DNA of 64,000 bases from an uncultured bacterium (GTDB lineage Bacteria > Bacillota > Clostridia > Lachnospirales > Lachnospiraceae). Position numbers and translations under genes: made by a program. This document shows, in pieces, positions 9,111 through 21,851 of this stretch (position 1 is its first letter; each line of letters starts with the position of its first letter). The notes under the pieces were generated by a model. That model did not search any database. It saw nothing but the letters and a program-made list of their open reading frames with translations, and had not been told where the DNA came from. The DNA is taken from positions 1 to 64,000 of the forward strand of contig CAMSTY010000011.1 of assembly GCA_947063875.1 (NCBI GenBank), read 5' to 3'.

Positions 9111-10258
9111 TTACCGTTCTCCGTCTGGCCGGTCATACCTCAAATGCCCCTGCGACACTTTTGCATGATTCAGAATCCGGATGAAAAACCTGTCCTGACT
9201 CCCCAATGCCTTTTTATATCCCGCTTCTGTCAGAAACAGCCGCATCCTATGCCCTTTATCTCCTACGGAAGATTTCCTCGAAAGCACATCAAACACAATC
9301 ATATGCGTCACTTCCGGGTCAAAGCGTTCCAGTACCATGATGTCATGCCCTTCCAGTTTCTGGGCACCGGATTCCTGTCTTGCCACAGCGATCATCTCTC
9401 CAACGGTCCTTGCTTTCCAGGGCAGGTGATAGTTTCTTTGAATATCACAGATCAACTTCTTGCAGTCATCCTCTGAAAGCTCACGGAGTTTCTTTAGCAG
9501 ATTTTCTGCAGTGGCCTTTTTATTGTGGTCACGAGTATACCGACAGAGCACAGTGATCTCCTGTATCGCATCATACCTGTGGCAGTCCTCCAACTGGAAA
9601 ACCGTCCTCTTTTTTTGTGATGACAGCTTCCATGTTCGATTTTGAAACGCTGGATAATTCCTCTGAAACGCATACCTCATGCTCTGTAACAGCGGAATCT
9701 GCCTGCAGATCTGTTTCATCCATTTCATCCGGCATTGTAAGATTGATCTTCAGGACCATGGCAACCTCCTCCTTATCAACAAGGACATCTGATATCTGGA
9801 ACATAGTGGAAAGGTAGCTGTGCAGATAGATCACGCTGCCCGTTCTTCCGGGGAATGACATTAAGGAGATATAGTCCATGTCAGCAAGTTTTTTCAGCAC
9901 ACGCCCTGTTGTGGCTTTGGAGATGCCCCAGCGGACAGCCATTTCACTGTAAGCTGCCAGCGGAGAGCCGGTGCCGTTGCGGAAATAGACCACCGGGCCA
10001 ATCTCCGAACCCTGCACCTGGCTGTCATTGTAGACGGCGGACATCCACAGATCCAGCAGGATATCCATTTCAAAGCAGCGGCCGGCGCTGACCAGTTCTG
10101 TCGCTTGCATAGTTGCAAAGCACCGTGTAATAAAAAAGACCAGAACCCCCTCTTGCGCGAATGCTCCGGTCTGCCATTAAGTTCTGGATAAAGTGCCGGT
10201 AGATCCGGCATCGTGGTTAGTCCACGATCTGTTTGATCTCTAATTGATATTCCGACAT
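9111..10258 (-). pseudogene. decayed integrative-element winged-helix protein
   Basis: Three lesions break what was one gene. It starts at 10258 with a good ribosome site (GAGGAAAAC) and MSEYQLEIKQIVD, then an in-frame TAA, after which the same frame continues PRCRIYRHFIQNL to LFYYTVLCNYAS. There it jumps out of frame into TELVSAGRCFEMDIL and an intact winged-helix stretch (VRWGISKATTGRVLKKLADM). From memory, intact relatives in clostridial integrative elements have roughly 110 more codons at that junction, so an internal deletion is likely. A run of seven A (minus strand, near 9609-9615) shifts the frame again; six A would join the two halves (KSNMEAVITK to KRTVFQLEDC). The part after 9600 is less familiar. 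It marks the right part of the island. Confidence 0.7.
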
Positions 10259-10348
10259 AATGTTTTCCTCATTTCTCATAGTTTTCTGCAAAAAATAGTT
10301 CTGTCTGGCCTCCTAAATTCCCACAGGCTGCAGGACTGGAAAGCAAAA

Positions 10349-10388
10349 GTAAGTGCTGCCAGGAGAGCCTTCTCCTAACTGCACTTAC
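10349..10388 (-). terminator. hairpin downstream of purF
   Basis: Gtaagtgc (10349-10356) pairs with gcacttac (10381-10388) and aggaga (10361-10366) with tctcct (10371-10376), giving a long two-part stem. On the minus strand TTTTGCTTT follows, so it can terminate the pyrG-purF transcript about 100 bp after purF. Confidence 0.55.
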
Positions 10389-10490
10389 ATCATAAATAAA
10401 AATCCTCACTATATTAAATACTTGGCCTTTATGTCTTATCCATGCCCAAAAACCATTTTGAATGTTCAATTAAACAAAACATAGCCACGC

Positions 10491-13580
<3,090 letters not shown>

Positions 13581-13595
13581 GCCTTTCCGTAGCGA

Positions 13596-13624
13596 ATTAT
13601 ATATCTGTCCCTCTCATTTGTCAA
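13596..13624 (-). promoter_or_regulatory. sigma-A promoter of pyrG-purF
   Basis: The minus strand reads TTGACA, 17 nt, TATAAT, a perfect consensus promoter. It lies between ftsH and the leader hairpin. Confidence 0.85.
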
Positions 13625-13661
13625 GCAGTTCCTTTTTGTTTTCTAACGGTTTTCTATCCGT

Positions 13662-15497
13662 TTACCGGTTCAGAATCTCCATAAACTCCTCCCCGCTGAT
13701 CGTCTCACGTTCCAGCAGATACTCCGAGATCTCATTCAGCTTTGCCGCATGGCCCTTCAGGATCGTGACCGCTTTCTCATACTGCTCCTTCACAATCCGG
13801 ATCACCTCTTCATCCACCATCCTGGCCGTCTCCGGCGAACAGACCATGGAAGTATCGCCGCCCAGATACTGATTATTAACCGTTTCTAAGGCAACCATGC
13901 CAAACTGGCTGCTCATCCCGTAGCGCGTCACCATCGCCCGGGCCAGCTTCGTGGCCTGCTCGATATCATTGGCTGCTCCCGTCGTGATGGAGCGAAACAT
14001 AAACTCCTCGGCGGCCCGGCCTCCGGTAAAGGTCGCGATCTTGTTCAAAGCCTCTTCCCTGCTCATCAGAAAACGCTCGCCCTCCTCGACCTGCATGGTA
14101 TATCCCAATGCCCCGGAGGTACGCGGAATAATCGTGATCTTATGAACCGGCGCACTGTTGCTCTGACACGCCGCCACCAGCGCATGTCCCACCTCATGAT
14201 AGGCCACAATCCGCTTTTCCTTCTCTGATACCGCGGCATCTTTGCGCTGGTACCCGGCAATTACCACCTCCACACTCTCTTCCAGATCCGCCTGGGAGAC
14301 CACGCTGCGCCCCTGGCGCACCGCCCGCAGCGCCGCCTCATTGACAATATTGGCAAGTTCCGCGCCGCTTGCTCCCGAGGCCGCGCGGCCGATGGCCTCA
14401 AAGTCCACACTGCTCTCCAGTTTTACATTTTTCCCATGTACCTTTAATATTGCTACCCGGCCTTTCAAATCAGGCAATTCCACAGGCACCCGCCGGTCAA
14501 ACCGGCCCGGGCGCAGCAATGCCTTATCCAAAGACTCCGGACGATTGGTCGCAGCCAGAATCACCACGCCCTTTTTGCCGTCAAAACCGTCCATCTCTGT
14601 CAACAGCTGATTCAGCGTCTGTTCCCGCTCGTCGTTCCCTCCTATCCCGCCTCCATCTCTCTTTTTCCCGATGGTATCAATCTCATCAATAAACACAATA
14701 CAAGGCGCCTTCTCATTCGCCTGTTTAAACAGATCCCGCACTTTGGCCGCGCCCATGCCTACGAACATCTCCACAAATTCCGAGCCGGAAATGGAAAAAA
14801 ACGGCACATGGGCTTCGCCGGCCACTGCCTTTGCCAGCAGTGTCTTACCGGTTCCGGGAGGGCCCACCAGCAGCGCGCCTTTCGGCAGAACCGCCCCGAT
14901 ATCGGCATACTTCTGGGGATTATGCAGAAAATCCACAATCTCCTTCAAAGCCTCCTTGGCCTCTTCCTGCCCCGCCACATCCGCAAATGTCTTCCCGGTC
15001 TCCGTCTCTGCGTAAATCTTTGCATTGGATTTGCCAAAGGTCATCGCATTGCCCATGCCGCCCATCTTCTTCATCAGCATCCGGCTTAACAGCTGCCCAA
15101 TCACCACAAACATCAGGATCGGCATAATCCAGTTCATAAAAATCGTCATCAGCGGAGACGCCTGCGTCGGAATCTCCTGGGCAAATGCCACGCCTGCCGT
15201 TCTCAGACGCTCTGTCAGGCCCTCATCCGGCCAGAGGCCCGTCTTGTAAGCCCCAGTCTCGCCCTCTTCATTCCTTCCCTGAAAGGTAATCTGCGTATCT
15301 TGCATGGCTACCAGATCCACCCGGCCCTGCTCCAGCATGTCCAGGAACTGATCATAAGACACTTCATGGACGCTTCTGGCCACGATGGAGGGAAATACCA
15401 GTGCGTTCAAAAGCATCGTTATCAGCAGCACCACAAAATAATAATAAAGCCAGCTTTTCCTTGACGGCTTTTTCGGGTCTTCTCCCTTTACTCCCAT
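13662..15497 (-). CDS. ftsH: ATP-dependent zinc metalloprotease FtsH
   Basis: A 611-residue membrane-anchored AAA+ protease that degrades misfolded membrane proteins and some regulators. There are two N-terminal transmembrane segments (about 15-37 and 112-134) with an extracytoplasmic loop between. The AAA module has GPPGTGKT (about 212), IVFIDEID (about 270) and the [23 protein letters not shown]. The protease domain has the zinc motif HEVGH (about 430). GGAG sits 8 nt before the ATG. Length is normal for Firmicutes. It appears to be transcribed alone between the terminators at 15564-15588 and 13544-13580. Confidence 0.97.
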   Translation of the reverse strand: MGVKGEDPKKPSRKSWLYYYFVVLLITMLLNALVFPSIVARSVHEVSYDQFLDMLEQGRVDLVAMQDTQITFQGRNEEGETGAYKTGLWPDEGLTERLRTAGVAFAQEIPTQASPLMTIFMNWIMPILMFVVIGQLLSRMLMKKMGGMGNAMTFGKSNAKIYAETETGKTFADVAGQEEAKEALKEIVDFLHNPQKYADIGAVLPKGALLVGPPGTGKTLLAKAVAGEAHVPFFSISGSEFVEMFVGMGAAKVRDLFKQANEKAPCIVFIDEIDTIGKKRDGGGIGGNDEREQTLNQLLTEMDGFDGKKGVVILAATNRPESLDKALLRPGRFDRRVPVELPDLKGRVAILKVHGKNVKLESSVDFEAIGRAASGASGAELANIVNEAALRAVRQGRSVVSQADLEESVEVVIAGYQRKDAAVSEKEKRIVAYHEVGHALVAACQSNSAPVHKITIIPRTSGALGYTMQVEEGERFLMSREEALNKIATFTGGRAAEEFMFRSITTGAANDIEQATKLARAMVTRYGMSSQFGMVALETVNNQYLGGDTSMVCSPETARMVDEEVIRIVKEQYEKAVTILKGHAAKLNEISEYLLERETISGEEFMEILNR

Positions 15498-15563
15498 TCC
15501 ACTCTCTCCTTACTTTCATTATTGACCGCTCTTTTGCATAAACGTTTCCTATCAGTATACAAT

Positions 15564-15588
15564 AAAAGCGAGGTTTTTGAAACCTCGC
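15564..15588 (-). terminator. terminator after the M20 amidohydrolase
   Basis: A 9-bp perfect stem, gcgaggttt with aaacctcgc, and a 3-base loop, followed on the minus strand by TTTTATT. It ends the ABC transporter/amidohydrolase operon. A TATACT -10 candidate for ftsH lies just beyond it (15555-15560). Confidence 0.75.
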
Positions 15589-15632
15589 CCATCTAAAAAA
15601 AATATAAATATTTTCTAAAGGTTCTGCTTTCT

Positions 15633-17075
15633 TTAATCCGGCACTACCGGCACGGCGTCTGCGGGAATCGGGCAGACATAACCGTTCTCTGTGCGCCTTT
15701 CAAACTCCTCCCGGGCCGCCTTTAAAAGTTCCGGCTTCTCCAGCAGATCAATCACGGTAGCCGCCAGCACCTTGCCCGCATGGACTGCCGCCTTATGCCC
15801 GATCTCCGTGCGGTCGCAGGAGACATTCTGCCAGCTATGGCCCGGACAGCCATTCGGCCAGGCCGCCACATGAATCTGCGCAGTGGGAGTCAGCCAGCTT
15901 ACGTCACCCACATCCGTGGAACCCGCATGGAAAGCTTCCCCTTTATAAAGAGGCGCCAGAAAATCATTCATCGCATGGCCGTTTTGGGCACGCAGCTGCC
16001 TTACCTGTTTCCTGGCATTGTCCTCATAACGGGCGGCAATCCCGGGAATCCCGTCATTTCCGGGATAAGTGGCAGCCAGCGCATCGGCAAATTCATGTTC
16101 CTCTTTCGTATATCCGGGCACTCCCAGTTCTTTATAATTATCATATAAAGCCTGTTCCAGCACATAGTTGCTGACGGTATCCGCCAAACCGTCAATAAAC
16201 TGACGCTCAAAGCTCGTATCTGTCATCAGCGCCGCTCCCTGCGCAATGCGATCCACCCGCGCCTGCAGTTCCACTGCCTCCGACACATGATTGGAACGCA
16301 CCATATAGAGCACGCTTGCCCGCGGCTGCACCACATTGGGACTGCATCCTCCCGCATCCGTAATCGCATAATGAATTCTTGCCTTGTCGCTCATATGCTC
16401 CCGCAGAAACTGCACGCCGATGTTCATCAGTTCCACCGCATCCAGCGCGCTGCGTCCCCTCTCCGGCGCCCCGGCCGCATGAGAGGCAACCCCGGTGAAT
16501 TTATACTGCACCTGGATACAGGAATTGGAAGAGCCGGTCCGAACCTCGTTGACATCCTCCGGATGCCAGGTCAGCGCCGCATCCAGACCCTTCCATACCC
16601 CATCCCTGGCCATAAACGCCTTGGCAGCGCCCCCTTCTTCCCCGGGACAGCCATACAAAGCCACGGTCCCCGGGCAACCCGCCGCTTCCAGATAGGCCTT
16701 TACCCCCAAAGCCGCCGCCAGGGCCCCGGCTCCCAGCAGGTTATGCCCGCAGCCATGTCCGGTCCCCCCGGGGATCATCTCCTCCCTCACCAGGCTCCCT
16801 GCCTTCTGGGAAAGTCCTGACAAGGCATCATACTCCGCCAGCAGCCCAATCACCGGCCTGCCGCTTCCGAAGCTGGCCAGGAACGCCGTCTCGATCCCGC
16901 AGATCCCCCGTTCCACCCGGAAACCTTCTTTTTCCAATAATTCGCAGTAAAACTGCGCTGATTTTCTTTCCATCAACGATAGTTCCGCAAATTCCCAGAT
17001 ATGGTCTGCCGCATCGGCAATCAGTCCCCTCTTCTCCTCAATGGCAGCTATCGCCGCCTGCTTATTGCTTGACAT
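15633..17075 (-). CDS. M20 family amidohydrolase, AbgB-like
   Basis: A metal-dependent amidohydrolase of about 480 residues, closest in pattern to AbgB, the p-aminobenzoyl-glutamate hydrolase subunit. Motifs are LLAEYDAL (about 78), GGTGHGCGHNLLG (about 106) and GCPGEEGG (about 144), which supply metal and catalytic residues. The dimerisation part has GVASHAAGAPERGRSALDA. The C-terminus has FHAGSTDVGDVSW and GCPGHSWQN. The ATG at 17075 has GGGAGG six bases upstream. No AbgA-like partner gene is present. It follows the three genes of an amino-acid ABC importer, so it likely cleaves an imported N-acyl or peptide-like compound; the substrate is inference. Confidence 0.9.
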   Translation of the reverse strand: MSSNKQAAIAAIEEKRGLIADAADHIWEFAELSLMERKSAQFYCELLEKEGFRVERGICGIETAFLASFGSGRPVIGLLAEYDALSGLSQKAGSLVREEMIPGGTGHGCGHNLLGAGALAAALGVKAYLEAAGCPGTVALYGCPGEEGGAAKAFMARDGVWKGLDAALTWHPEDVNEVRTGSSNSCIQVQYKFTGVASHAAGAPERGRSALDAVELMNIGVQFLREHMSDKARIHYAITDAGGCSPNVVQPRASVLYMVRSNHVSEAVELQARVDRIAQGAALMTDTSFERQFIDGLADTVSNYVLEQALYDNYKELGVPGYTKEEHEFADALAATYPGNDGIPGIAARYEDNARKQVRQLRAQNGHAMNDFLAPLYKGEAFHAGSTDVGDVSWLTPTAQIHVAAWPNGCPGHSWQNVSCDRTEIGHKAAVHAGKVLAATVIDLLEKPELLKAAREEFERRTENGYVCPIPADAVPVVPD

Positions 17076-17099
17076 ATCCATCCTCCCATACCGCTTTTC

Positions 17100-17876
17100 C
17101 TACAACACCTTGGCCAGAAAATCCTGCAGTCGCGGACTCTTCGGATTTTCAAATATCTCTTTTGGCGATCCCTGCTCCAAAAGCATCCCATCCGCCATAA
17201 ACAATACCCGGTTGCCCACTTCTCTGGCAAAACCCATCTCGTGAGTAACCACCACCATGGTCATCCCTTCTTTGGCCAGTTCCTTCATAACATCCAGCAC
17301 CTCGCCCACCATCTCCGGGTCCAGCGCTGAAGTCGGCTCGTCAAACAACATTACCTCCGGTTCCATCGCCAGGGCCCGCACAATCGCCACACGCTGTTTC
17401 TGCCCGCCGGAAAGCTGGATGGGATAGGCGCTTGCCCGGTCCTGCAACCCGACCCGGTCCAGGAGCGCCAGGGCCTTCTTTTCGGCATCCGCCCGGCCCA
17501 TCCCTTTTACTTTCACCGGGGCCAATGTCATATTTTCCAGAATCGTCTTATGGGGAAACAGGTTGAAATGCTGAAATACCATGCCCATCTTCTGCCGAAG
17601 AGCATCGATATCCAGCTTTACCATTTTTCCTGACTGATCTTTATATTTCTTTCTGGTGATATCCACGCCGTCAAACACAATGGCTCCCCCGGTCGGCTCC
17701 TCCAGAAGATTCAGGCTTCTGAGAAATGTGGATTTCCCGGAGCCGGACGGCCCGATTACCACCATCACATCTCCCCGGTTGATATCGACTGTCACCCCAT
17801 CCAGCGCCTTGATGGCTCCCATATGGTAATGCTTCTTTAAATCTGTCACCTGAATCAGGCTATCTCTTGTCGCCAT
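17100..17876 (-). CDS. polar amino-acid ABC transporter ATPase
   Basis: A 258-residue ATPase of the GlnQ/HisP class that powers the adjacent permease. Visible are Walker [10 protein letters not shown] (about 42), the Q-loop [12 protein letters not shown], the signature [11 protein letters not shown] (about 154), Walker [13 protein letters not shown] (about 175) and the switch histidine in [16 protein letters not shown] lies 8 nt before the ATG, and the gene overlaps the permease by 17 bp. It belongs to a four-gene operon: binding protein, permease, ATPase, amidohydrolase. Confidence 0.95.
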   Translation of the reverse strand: MATRDSLIQVTDLKKHYHMGAIKALDGVTVDINRGDVMVVIGPSGSGKSTFLRSLNLLEEPTGGAIVFDGVDITRKKYKDQSGKMVKLDIDALRQKMGMVFQHFNLFPHKTILENMTLAPVKVKGMGRADAEKKALALLDRVGLQDRASAYPIQLSGGQKQRVAIVRALAMEPEVMLFDEPTSALDPEMVGEVLDVMKELAKEGMTMVVVTHEMGFAREVGNRVLFMADGMLLEQGSPKEIFENPKSPRLQDFLAKVL

Positions 17877-18645
17877 GGCTCATTCTCCTTTCAAAATAGG
17901 CAATGATCTTGGAGGTAGGGAAGCACAGGCAGAAATATACCGCCGTGGCTACCAAAAGCGGTTCCACAATCACAAACGTGGCTCCCTTAACTGCATTGAC
18001 TGCCGACATGATATCCTGCACGCCGATCGTATAGGTAATGGCAGATTCCTTGATGATTACCACAAACTCATTGGCAATGGCCGGCAGGATGTTTTTCAAC
18101 GCCTGGGGCAGGATAATATAACGCAGGTTCTGTGTCTGAGACAGTCCCAGAGAACGGGCCGCCTCGGTCTGGCCTCCGTCAATGGACTGAATCCCCGCAC
18201 GGATAATCTCGCACAGATAAGCGCCGGAGTTCATCCCCAGGGCCACCACGCCCGGGAAGAACCGGTCGAACTTGATAAACCCAAACATCTGGAAGGAGGG
18301 AAGCTTAATCAGGCTGAACACCCCGTAATAGACAATAAAAATCTGGACCAGCACCGGCGTGGAACGCAGAATCTCCACATATGCGGTGGCAAGAAAGCTT
18401 AAAGGGTTAAACCTGCTTACCAGAGCCAGAAAGCCTCTCTCCCGCAAATGCCCGTTTTCATCCAATCCCAGGCTGCGGAAAGGGCGAATGTTGGACATCC
18501 GCATCAAAGCTAAAACCAAAGCAATACAAAAACCAATCACCACCGTAAACAAAGACAAAAGAATTGTCACCAGCATCCCCTGCTTAAAAAGCTGGGCGTA
18601 CGGTGCGATTTTTGAGAAATTATCCAGCTGAACAAACTGATCCAT
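17860..18645 (-). CDS. polar amino-acid ABC transporter permease
   Basis: An inner-membrane permease of the HisMQ class, 261 residues from the ATG at 18645, which has GGAAGGAG 7 nt upstream; a 20-codon upstream extension lacks a ribosome site. Hydrophobic segments occur near residues 22-45, 80-105, 123-150 and 210-235. The EAA loop that docks the ATPase reads [10 protein letters not shown] (about 180). It carries a His/Gln-type [14 protein letters not shown] motif. Substrate specificity within polar amino acids cannot be read from the sequence. Confidence 0.93.
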   Translation of the reverse strand: MDQFVQLDNFSKIAPYAQLFKQGMLVTILLSLFTVVIGFCIALVLALMRMSNIRPFRSLGLDENGHLRERGFLALVSRFNPLSFLATAYVEILRSTPVLVQIFIVYYGVFSLIKLPSFQMFGFIKFDRFFPGVVALGMNSGAYLCEIIRAGIQSIDGGQTEAARSLGLSQTQNLRYIILPQALKNILPAIANEFVVIIKESAITYTIGVQDIMSAVNAVKGATFVIVEPLLVATAVYFCLCFPTSKIIAYFERRMSHGDKR

Positions 18646-18740
18646 AAAACGCTCCTTCCATAGTAAAGTAAAATCAATCCCCCGCAAACACAGATTCCTC
18701 CCCAATGCAGCGGGGAGGAACCGGATATCTATGAATAAAC

Positions 18741-19679
18741 TTACTGCTGAACCTGTCCGCTTTCATTCAGCAGACCTTCGTACTTCTCACCGGAAGCCAG
18801 TTCATTCGCCTCTGCAATGAACTTCTCCATAGAGCCGTCCTCTAACGCTTTGGCAATCGATGCGTTCACCGCCGCCAGAAGAGGCGCATTGTCTTTGCAG
18901 ACACCGATGGAAGAACCTTCCTGATCATAGGGAACTTCCATCACAATCTCCAGTTCCGGATAATTCTTCTGATAACTCTTGGCCACATCTGTCTCAATAT
19001 ATGCCGCATCCATCTTTCCGGCCAGCAGTTCCGCAATAATATCGGTCACTTTGGGAAGGGCCACAATATCCGCATCCGGGCTGTTGGCAGTAGCCAGGTC
19101 CATCTGGATGGAACCGATCTGGGCGCCTACGGAAACCTCCGGCTTATTGATCGCCTCAAACGAATTGTATGTATCCGCATTCCCTTTTACCGTCACCAAT
19201 GACTGTCCGCCGATATAATACAAATCGGAAAAATCCATAATGCCTTCCCGCTTGGGGTCCGGAGAAAGCCCTGCCATGCCAAGATCCACCGACTTGGTCT
19301 GCAGTTCGCTCAGCACGCCGTCAAAGTCTACCGTAACCACTTCCAGTTCCAAACCCAGGTCGTCTGCGATATATTGCGCCAACGCCATGTCAAAGCCTGC
19401 CAGCGCCGGGGTCCCGTCCTCACCGATCGCATAAAACTCATAGGGAGCAAAGTCCGGACTGGTAGCCACAGTCAGCTTTCCTTCCGCCACGGTCTTCAAT
19501 TCCGCCGTTTCCGTCTCCTCTGCCTCCGATGCCGCATCCGTACTTTCTGCGCCGTCTTCCGCAGACGCCTCTGCCGCTGTAGTCGTCGCCGTCGTCTCTG
19601 AAGAAGAATTGCCGCCGCATGCTGCCAAAGACGCCGCCATACACATGGTAAGACCCAATGCCCAAATTTTCTTTCTCAT
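18741..19679 (-). CDS. amino-acid ABC transporter substrate-binding lipoprotein
   Basis: A substrate-binding protein of the SBP_bac_3 type, 312 residues from the ATG at 19679 (AGGAGG upstream). It starts with a lipoprotein signal, MRKKIWALGLTMCMAASLAAC, giving a lipid-anchored Cys. A Ser/Thr/Ala/Glu-rich linker follows. The domain begins KLTVATSPDFAPYEF and has VDFDGVLSELQTKSVDLG and the hallmark MDFSDLYYIGGQSLV. It captures a polar amino acid or similar ligand outside the cell for the permease. Confidence 0.94.
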   Translation of the reverse strand: MRKKIWALGLTMCMAASLAACGGNSSSETTATTTAAEASAEDGAESTDAASEAEETETAELKTVAEGKLTVATSPDFAPYEFYAIGEDGTPALAGFDMALAQYIADDLGLELEVVTVDFDGVLSELQTKSVDLGMAGLSPDPKREGIMDFSDLYYIGGQSLVTVKGNADTYNSFEAINKPEVSVGAQIGSIQMDLATANSPDADIVALPKVTDIIAELLAGKMDAAYIETDVAKSYQKNYPELEIVMEVPYDQEGSSIGVCKDNAPLLAAVNASIAKALEDGSMEKFIAEANELASGEKYEGLLNESGQVQQ

Positions 19680-19781
19680 AATATCCTCCTCACGCGCAGG
19701 TATTTTTATTCGGTCCATAATCCTATGGCCACCGGTACCTCGCAAAATAAATAAACGCCAAAATTAATATTGACTTTATCC

Positions 19782-19809
19782 ATTATACATATTTTTCGGA
19801 AATTATCAA
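19782..19809 (-). promoter_or_regulatory. promoter of the ABC transporter operon
   Basis: The minus strand reads TTGATA, 16 nt, TATAAT, about 100 bp upstream of the binding-protein start. Confidence 0.65.
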
Positions 19810-20010
19810 GTGTAATTGTATAAAAATGCAAGTTTCAACTGCTTTTCCCATCTTATTCCATCCATACGGATTCCCATTGCTCCTTGTCAGAATCGCATCA
19901 TTGTCACTTTCAAACCATCCAACGCACAAAACTCCAATTGCAAAAAAATACACGGCCCCATCACATTCCACAACAGTCCGTTAAAACTTCGACAATTCTC
20001 TCACAAAACA

Positions 20011-20051
20011 TAACATAGGTTATATCTTTTCTCTCGGTTGTATGCTACAAT
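20011..20051 (+). promoter_or_regulatory. PrfA-box-like site with extended -10 promoter
   Basis: TAACATAGGTTA (20011-20022) differs by one base from the perfect palindrome at 27393-27404. Exactly 23 nt downstream lies TACAAT (20046-20051), preceded by TG to form an extended -10. With a start near 20058 the site is centred at -41.5, the position used by class II CRP/FNR/PrfA activators. No -35 hexamer is seen. It likely activates the permease gene at 20108. Confidence 0.65.
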
Positions 20052-20107
20052 TTTACTATAAGTTACAAATTTAACAATCTTTTTTAAGGGAAAGGGGTAT
20101 TTTAACA

Positions 20108-21583
20108 ATGGCTAGTACAGCTAACAAAAAAGAGCAAGCCACTCTGATTCACTCCGCTGTCGGTGTAGGTATCATGTTATTCTTCCGATTCCTGCCTCTC
20201 AATCTGCCGGAGGTCACTCCGATCGGTATGGAAATCCTGGGCGTATTCCTGGGAACCCTGTACCTTTGGACATTTGTAGACCCCATCTGGGGAAGCATCA
20301 TGTCCATCGCCATGGTTGGTTTTTCCTCCTACAGCAACATGTCGGCCGTTATCGGTGAGGCCTTCGGCTCCCCGGTGGTCTGCCAGGTATTGTTCATGCA
20401 GATCTTATCCGGCGGCCTGTCCTACTACAAGATCACCGGCTACATGGGGCGTTTCTTCCTCACCAGGAAATTTACCAACGGCAAACCCTGGCTGCTGATG
20501 GGCGTCATCTGTATGGGATGCTACTTTATCGCCGGTTTTGTCAACGCTTTCACCCCCATCTTCGTCATGTGGCCCGTACTTTACGGAGTCTTTGACGAGG
20601 TAGGCTACAAAAGAGGAGATCCGTTCCCGAGAGTTGCCATTACTCTGGTTGTGATCGCTTCCCTGATTGGTTTCCCCATGGCTCCCTTTGCCCAGAACGG
20701 CCTGGCCCTTCTCAGCAACTTTGAAAAGATCAGCGCCGATATGCCTGGCGGACCGGTTGTCATCAACAGCGGCGGATATCTTTTGACCGCCATTATCCTG
20801 GGTATAATCCTGATTACGGCCGTAGTCCTCTTTGCCAAGTTCGTCCTGCGCCCGGATGCTTCCCGGCTGAAGGACTATGATGTGGAGAGCTTAAACCGCA
20901 ATCCGCTTCCGCCTCTTTCCCTTGGCCAGAAGCTGTATATCCTGGGTTTTGTGCTGGTAATCCTGGGAATGATGATTCCCTCCCTGGTTCCCACCCTGCC
21001 TCTTATGGGATATTTAAAAGGCTGTGTCTATGGACTGGCTATGTTTATCGCCGCCTGCCTGGCTGCCATCCGCATCAAGGGAGAGCCTGTGCTGGATATC
21101 GGCAAGGTCCTGGCAACCAACAGCTGGGGCGCATATTTTATCATCGTTGCCGCCATCCTCTTAGGCGGTGTCCTTACCAATGAGGCAACCGGTATTTCCG
21201 GATTTTTGAGAGTAATGCTTACCCCGATATTCCAGGGTATGTCTTCAACCGTATTTATTATCCTGCTGCTGGCACTGGGAGGGATTCTTACCAACCTCTG
21301 CAACAGCCTGGTAATCGGCATGCTGCTGCAACCCATCATTATCACTTACTGCACTCAGTCCGGCGCGGACCCCAGGCCCATCGTGACTCTGATGATCCAG
21401 TTCGTACTGCTGGCTGCCTGTGTGACCCCGGCCGCTTCTCCTTTTGCCGCGCTTCTGCACAGCAACAAGGAATGGGTTCCCACCAAATACGTGTATTCCT
21501 ACACTCTGCCCATGGTTCTTATCGAACTGGTACTGATGCTGATTATCGGAATCCCGGTAGCCACCATCCTGTGCGGCGCATGA
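20108..21583 (+). CDS. DASS/SLC13-like anion permease
   Basis: A 491-residue integral membrane protein with roughly 11-13 hydrophobic segments, in the pattern of the ion-transporter superfamily that holds the SLC13/DASS carboxylate and sulfate symporters. Two repeat-like halves are visible, with helix-breaking stretches SSYSNMSAVIGEAFGSPVV and LTNLCNSLVIGMLLQ and the C-terminal VTPAASPFAALLHSN. It stands directly before the thioredoxin/aryl-sulfotransferase genes and shares their putative regulator site, so an anionic substrate such as a sulfated or carboxylated aromatic is plausible. That substrate is inference; dicarboxylate transport is an alternative. Confidence 0.8.
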   Translation: MASTANKKEQATLIHSAVGVGIMLFFRFLPLNLPEVTPIGMEILGVFLGTLYLWTFVDPIWGSIMSIAMVGFSSYSNMSAVIGEAFGSPVVCQVLFMQILSGGLSYYKITGYMGRFFLTRKFTNGKPWLLMGVICMGCYFIAGFVNAFTPIFVMWPVLYGVFDEVGYKRGDPFPRVAITLVVIASLIGFPMAPFAQNGLALLSNFEKISADMPGGPVVINSGGYLLTAIILGIILITAVVLFAKFVLRPDASRLKDYDVESLNRNPLPPLSLGQKLYILGFVLVILGMMIPSLVPTLPLMGYLKGCVYGLAMFIAACLAAIRIKGEPVLDIGKVLATNSWGAYFIIVAAILLGGVLTNEATGISGFLRVMLTPIFQGMSSTVFIILLLALGGILTNLCNSLVIGMLLQPIIITYCTQSGADPRPIVTLMIQFVLLAACVTPAASPFAALLHSNKEWVPTKYVYSYTLPMVLIELVLMLIIGIPVATILCGA

Positions 21584-21784
21584 ATTTAAAACCCGGCAAG
21601 ACGTGTCGCTGGTACGTTTTGCCGGATACTTTGCAAGACCATTCCGGCAAAGTGCAAGATCATCGCCTTTGCTCAGGTTCGACGCTTGGCAATCCAAAAC
21701 AAACCCTTTGAAAAAAATCAGCAATAAAATAGGGTTCCGCACAAAAAATTAGTTTATATTATAGATTCTCCTGGTAAAAAACGT

Positions 21785-21790
21785 TATAAT
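21785..21790 (+). promoter_or_regulatory. candidate -10 for the trxB-trxA-assT operon
   Basis: TATAAT lies 62 bp before trxB without a good -35. The same distance upstream, tagtttatatta (21750-21761) matches the PrfA-like palindrome at only 8 of 12 positions, so regulator control of this operon is possible but weakly supported. Confidence 0.35.
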
Positions 21791-21851
21791 ATAGTTATAA
21801 AATCAGGGCTTATTTGGGAGAAACATAAGCGCCACAAGGAGGTTGATTACA

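Noticed and set aside
9571..9728. Programmed ribosomal frameshift joining two frames at the A-run
   Set aside because: The required shift is +1, no stimulatory structure is evident, and the gene has two other disabling lesions; decay is the simpler reading.
13586..13595. CTP-sensing reiterative transcription start for pyrG
   Set aside because: The expected GGGC start is absent, so the known Bacillus mechanism is not supported.
21750..21761. Third PrfA-like site before trxB
   Set aside because: The spacing to TATAAT is right but only 8 of 12 positions match and one half-site is poor; mentioned only as a weak candidate with the trxB promoter.
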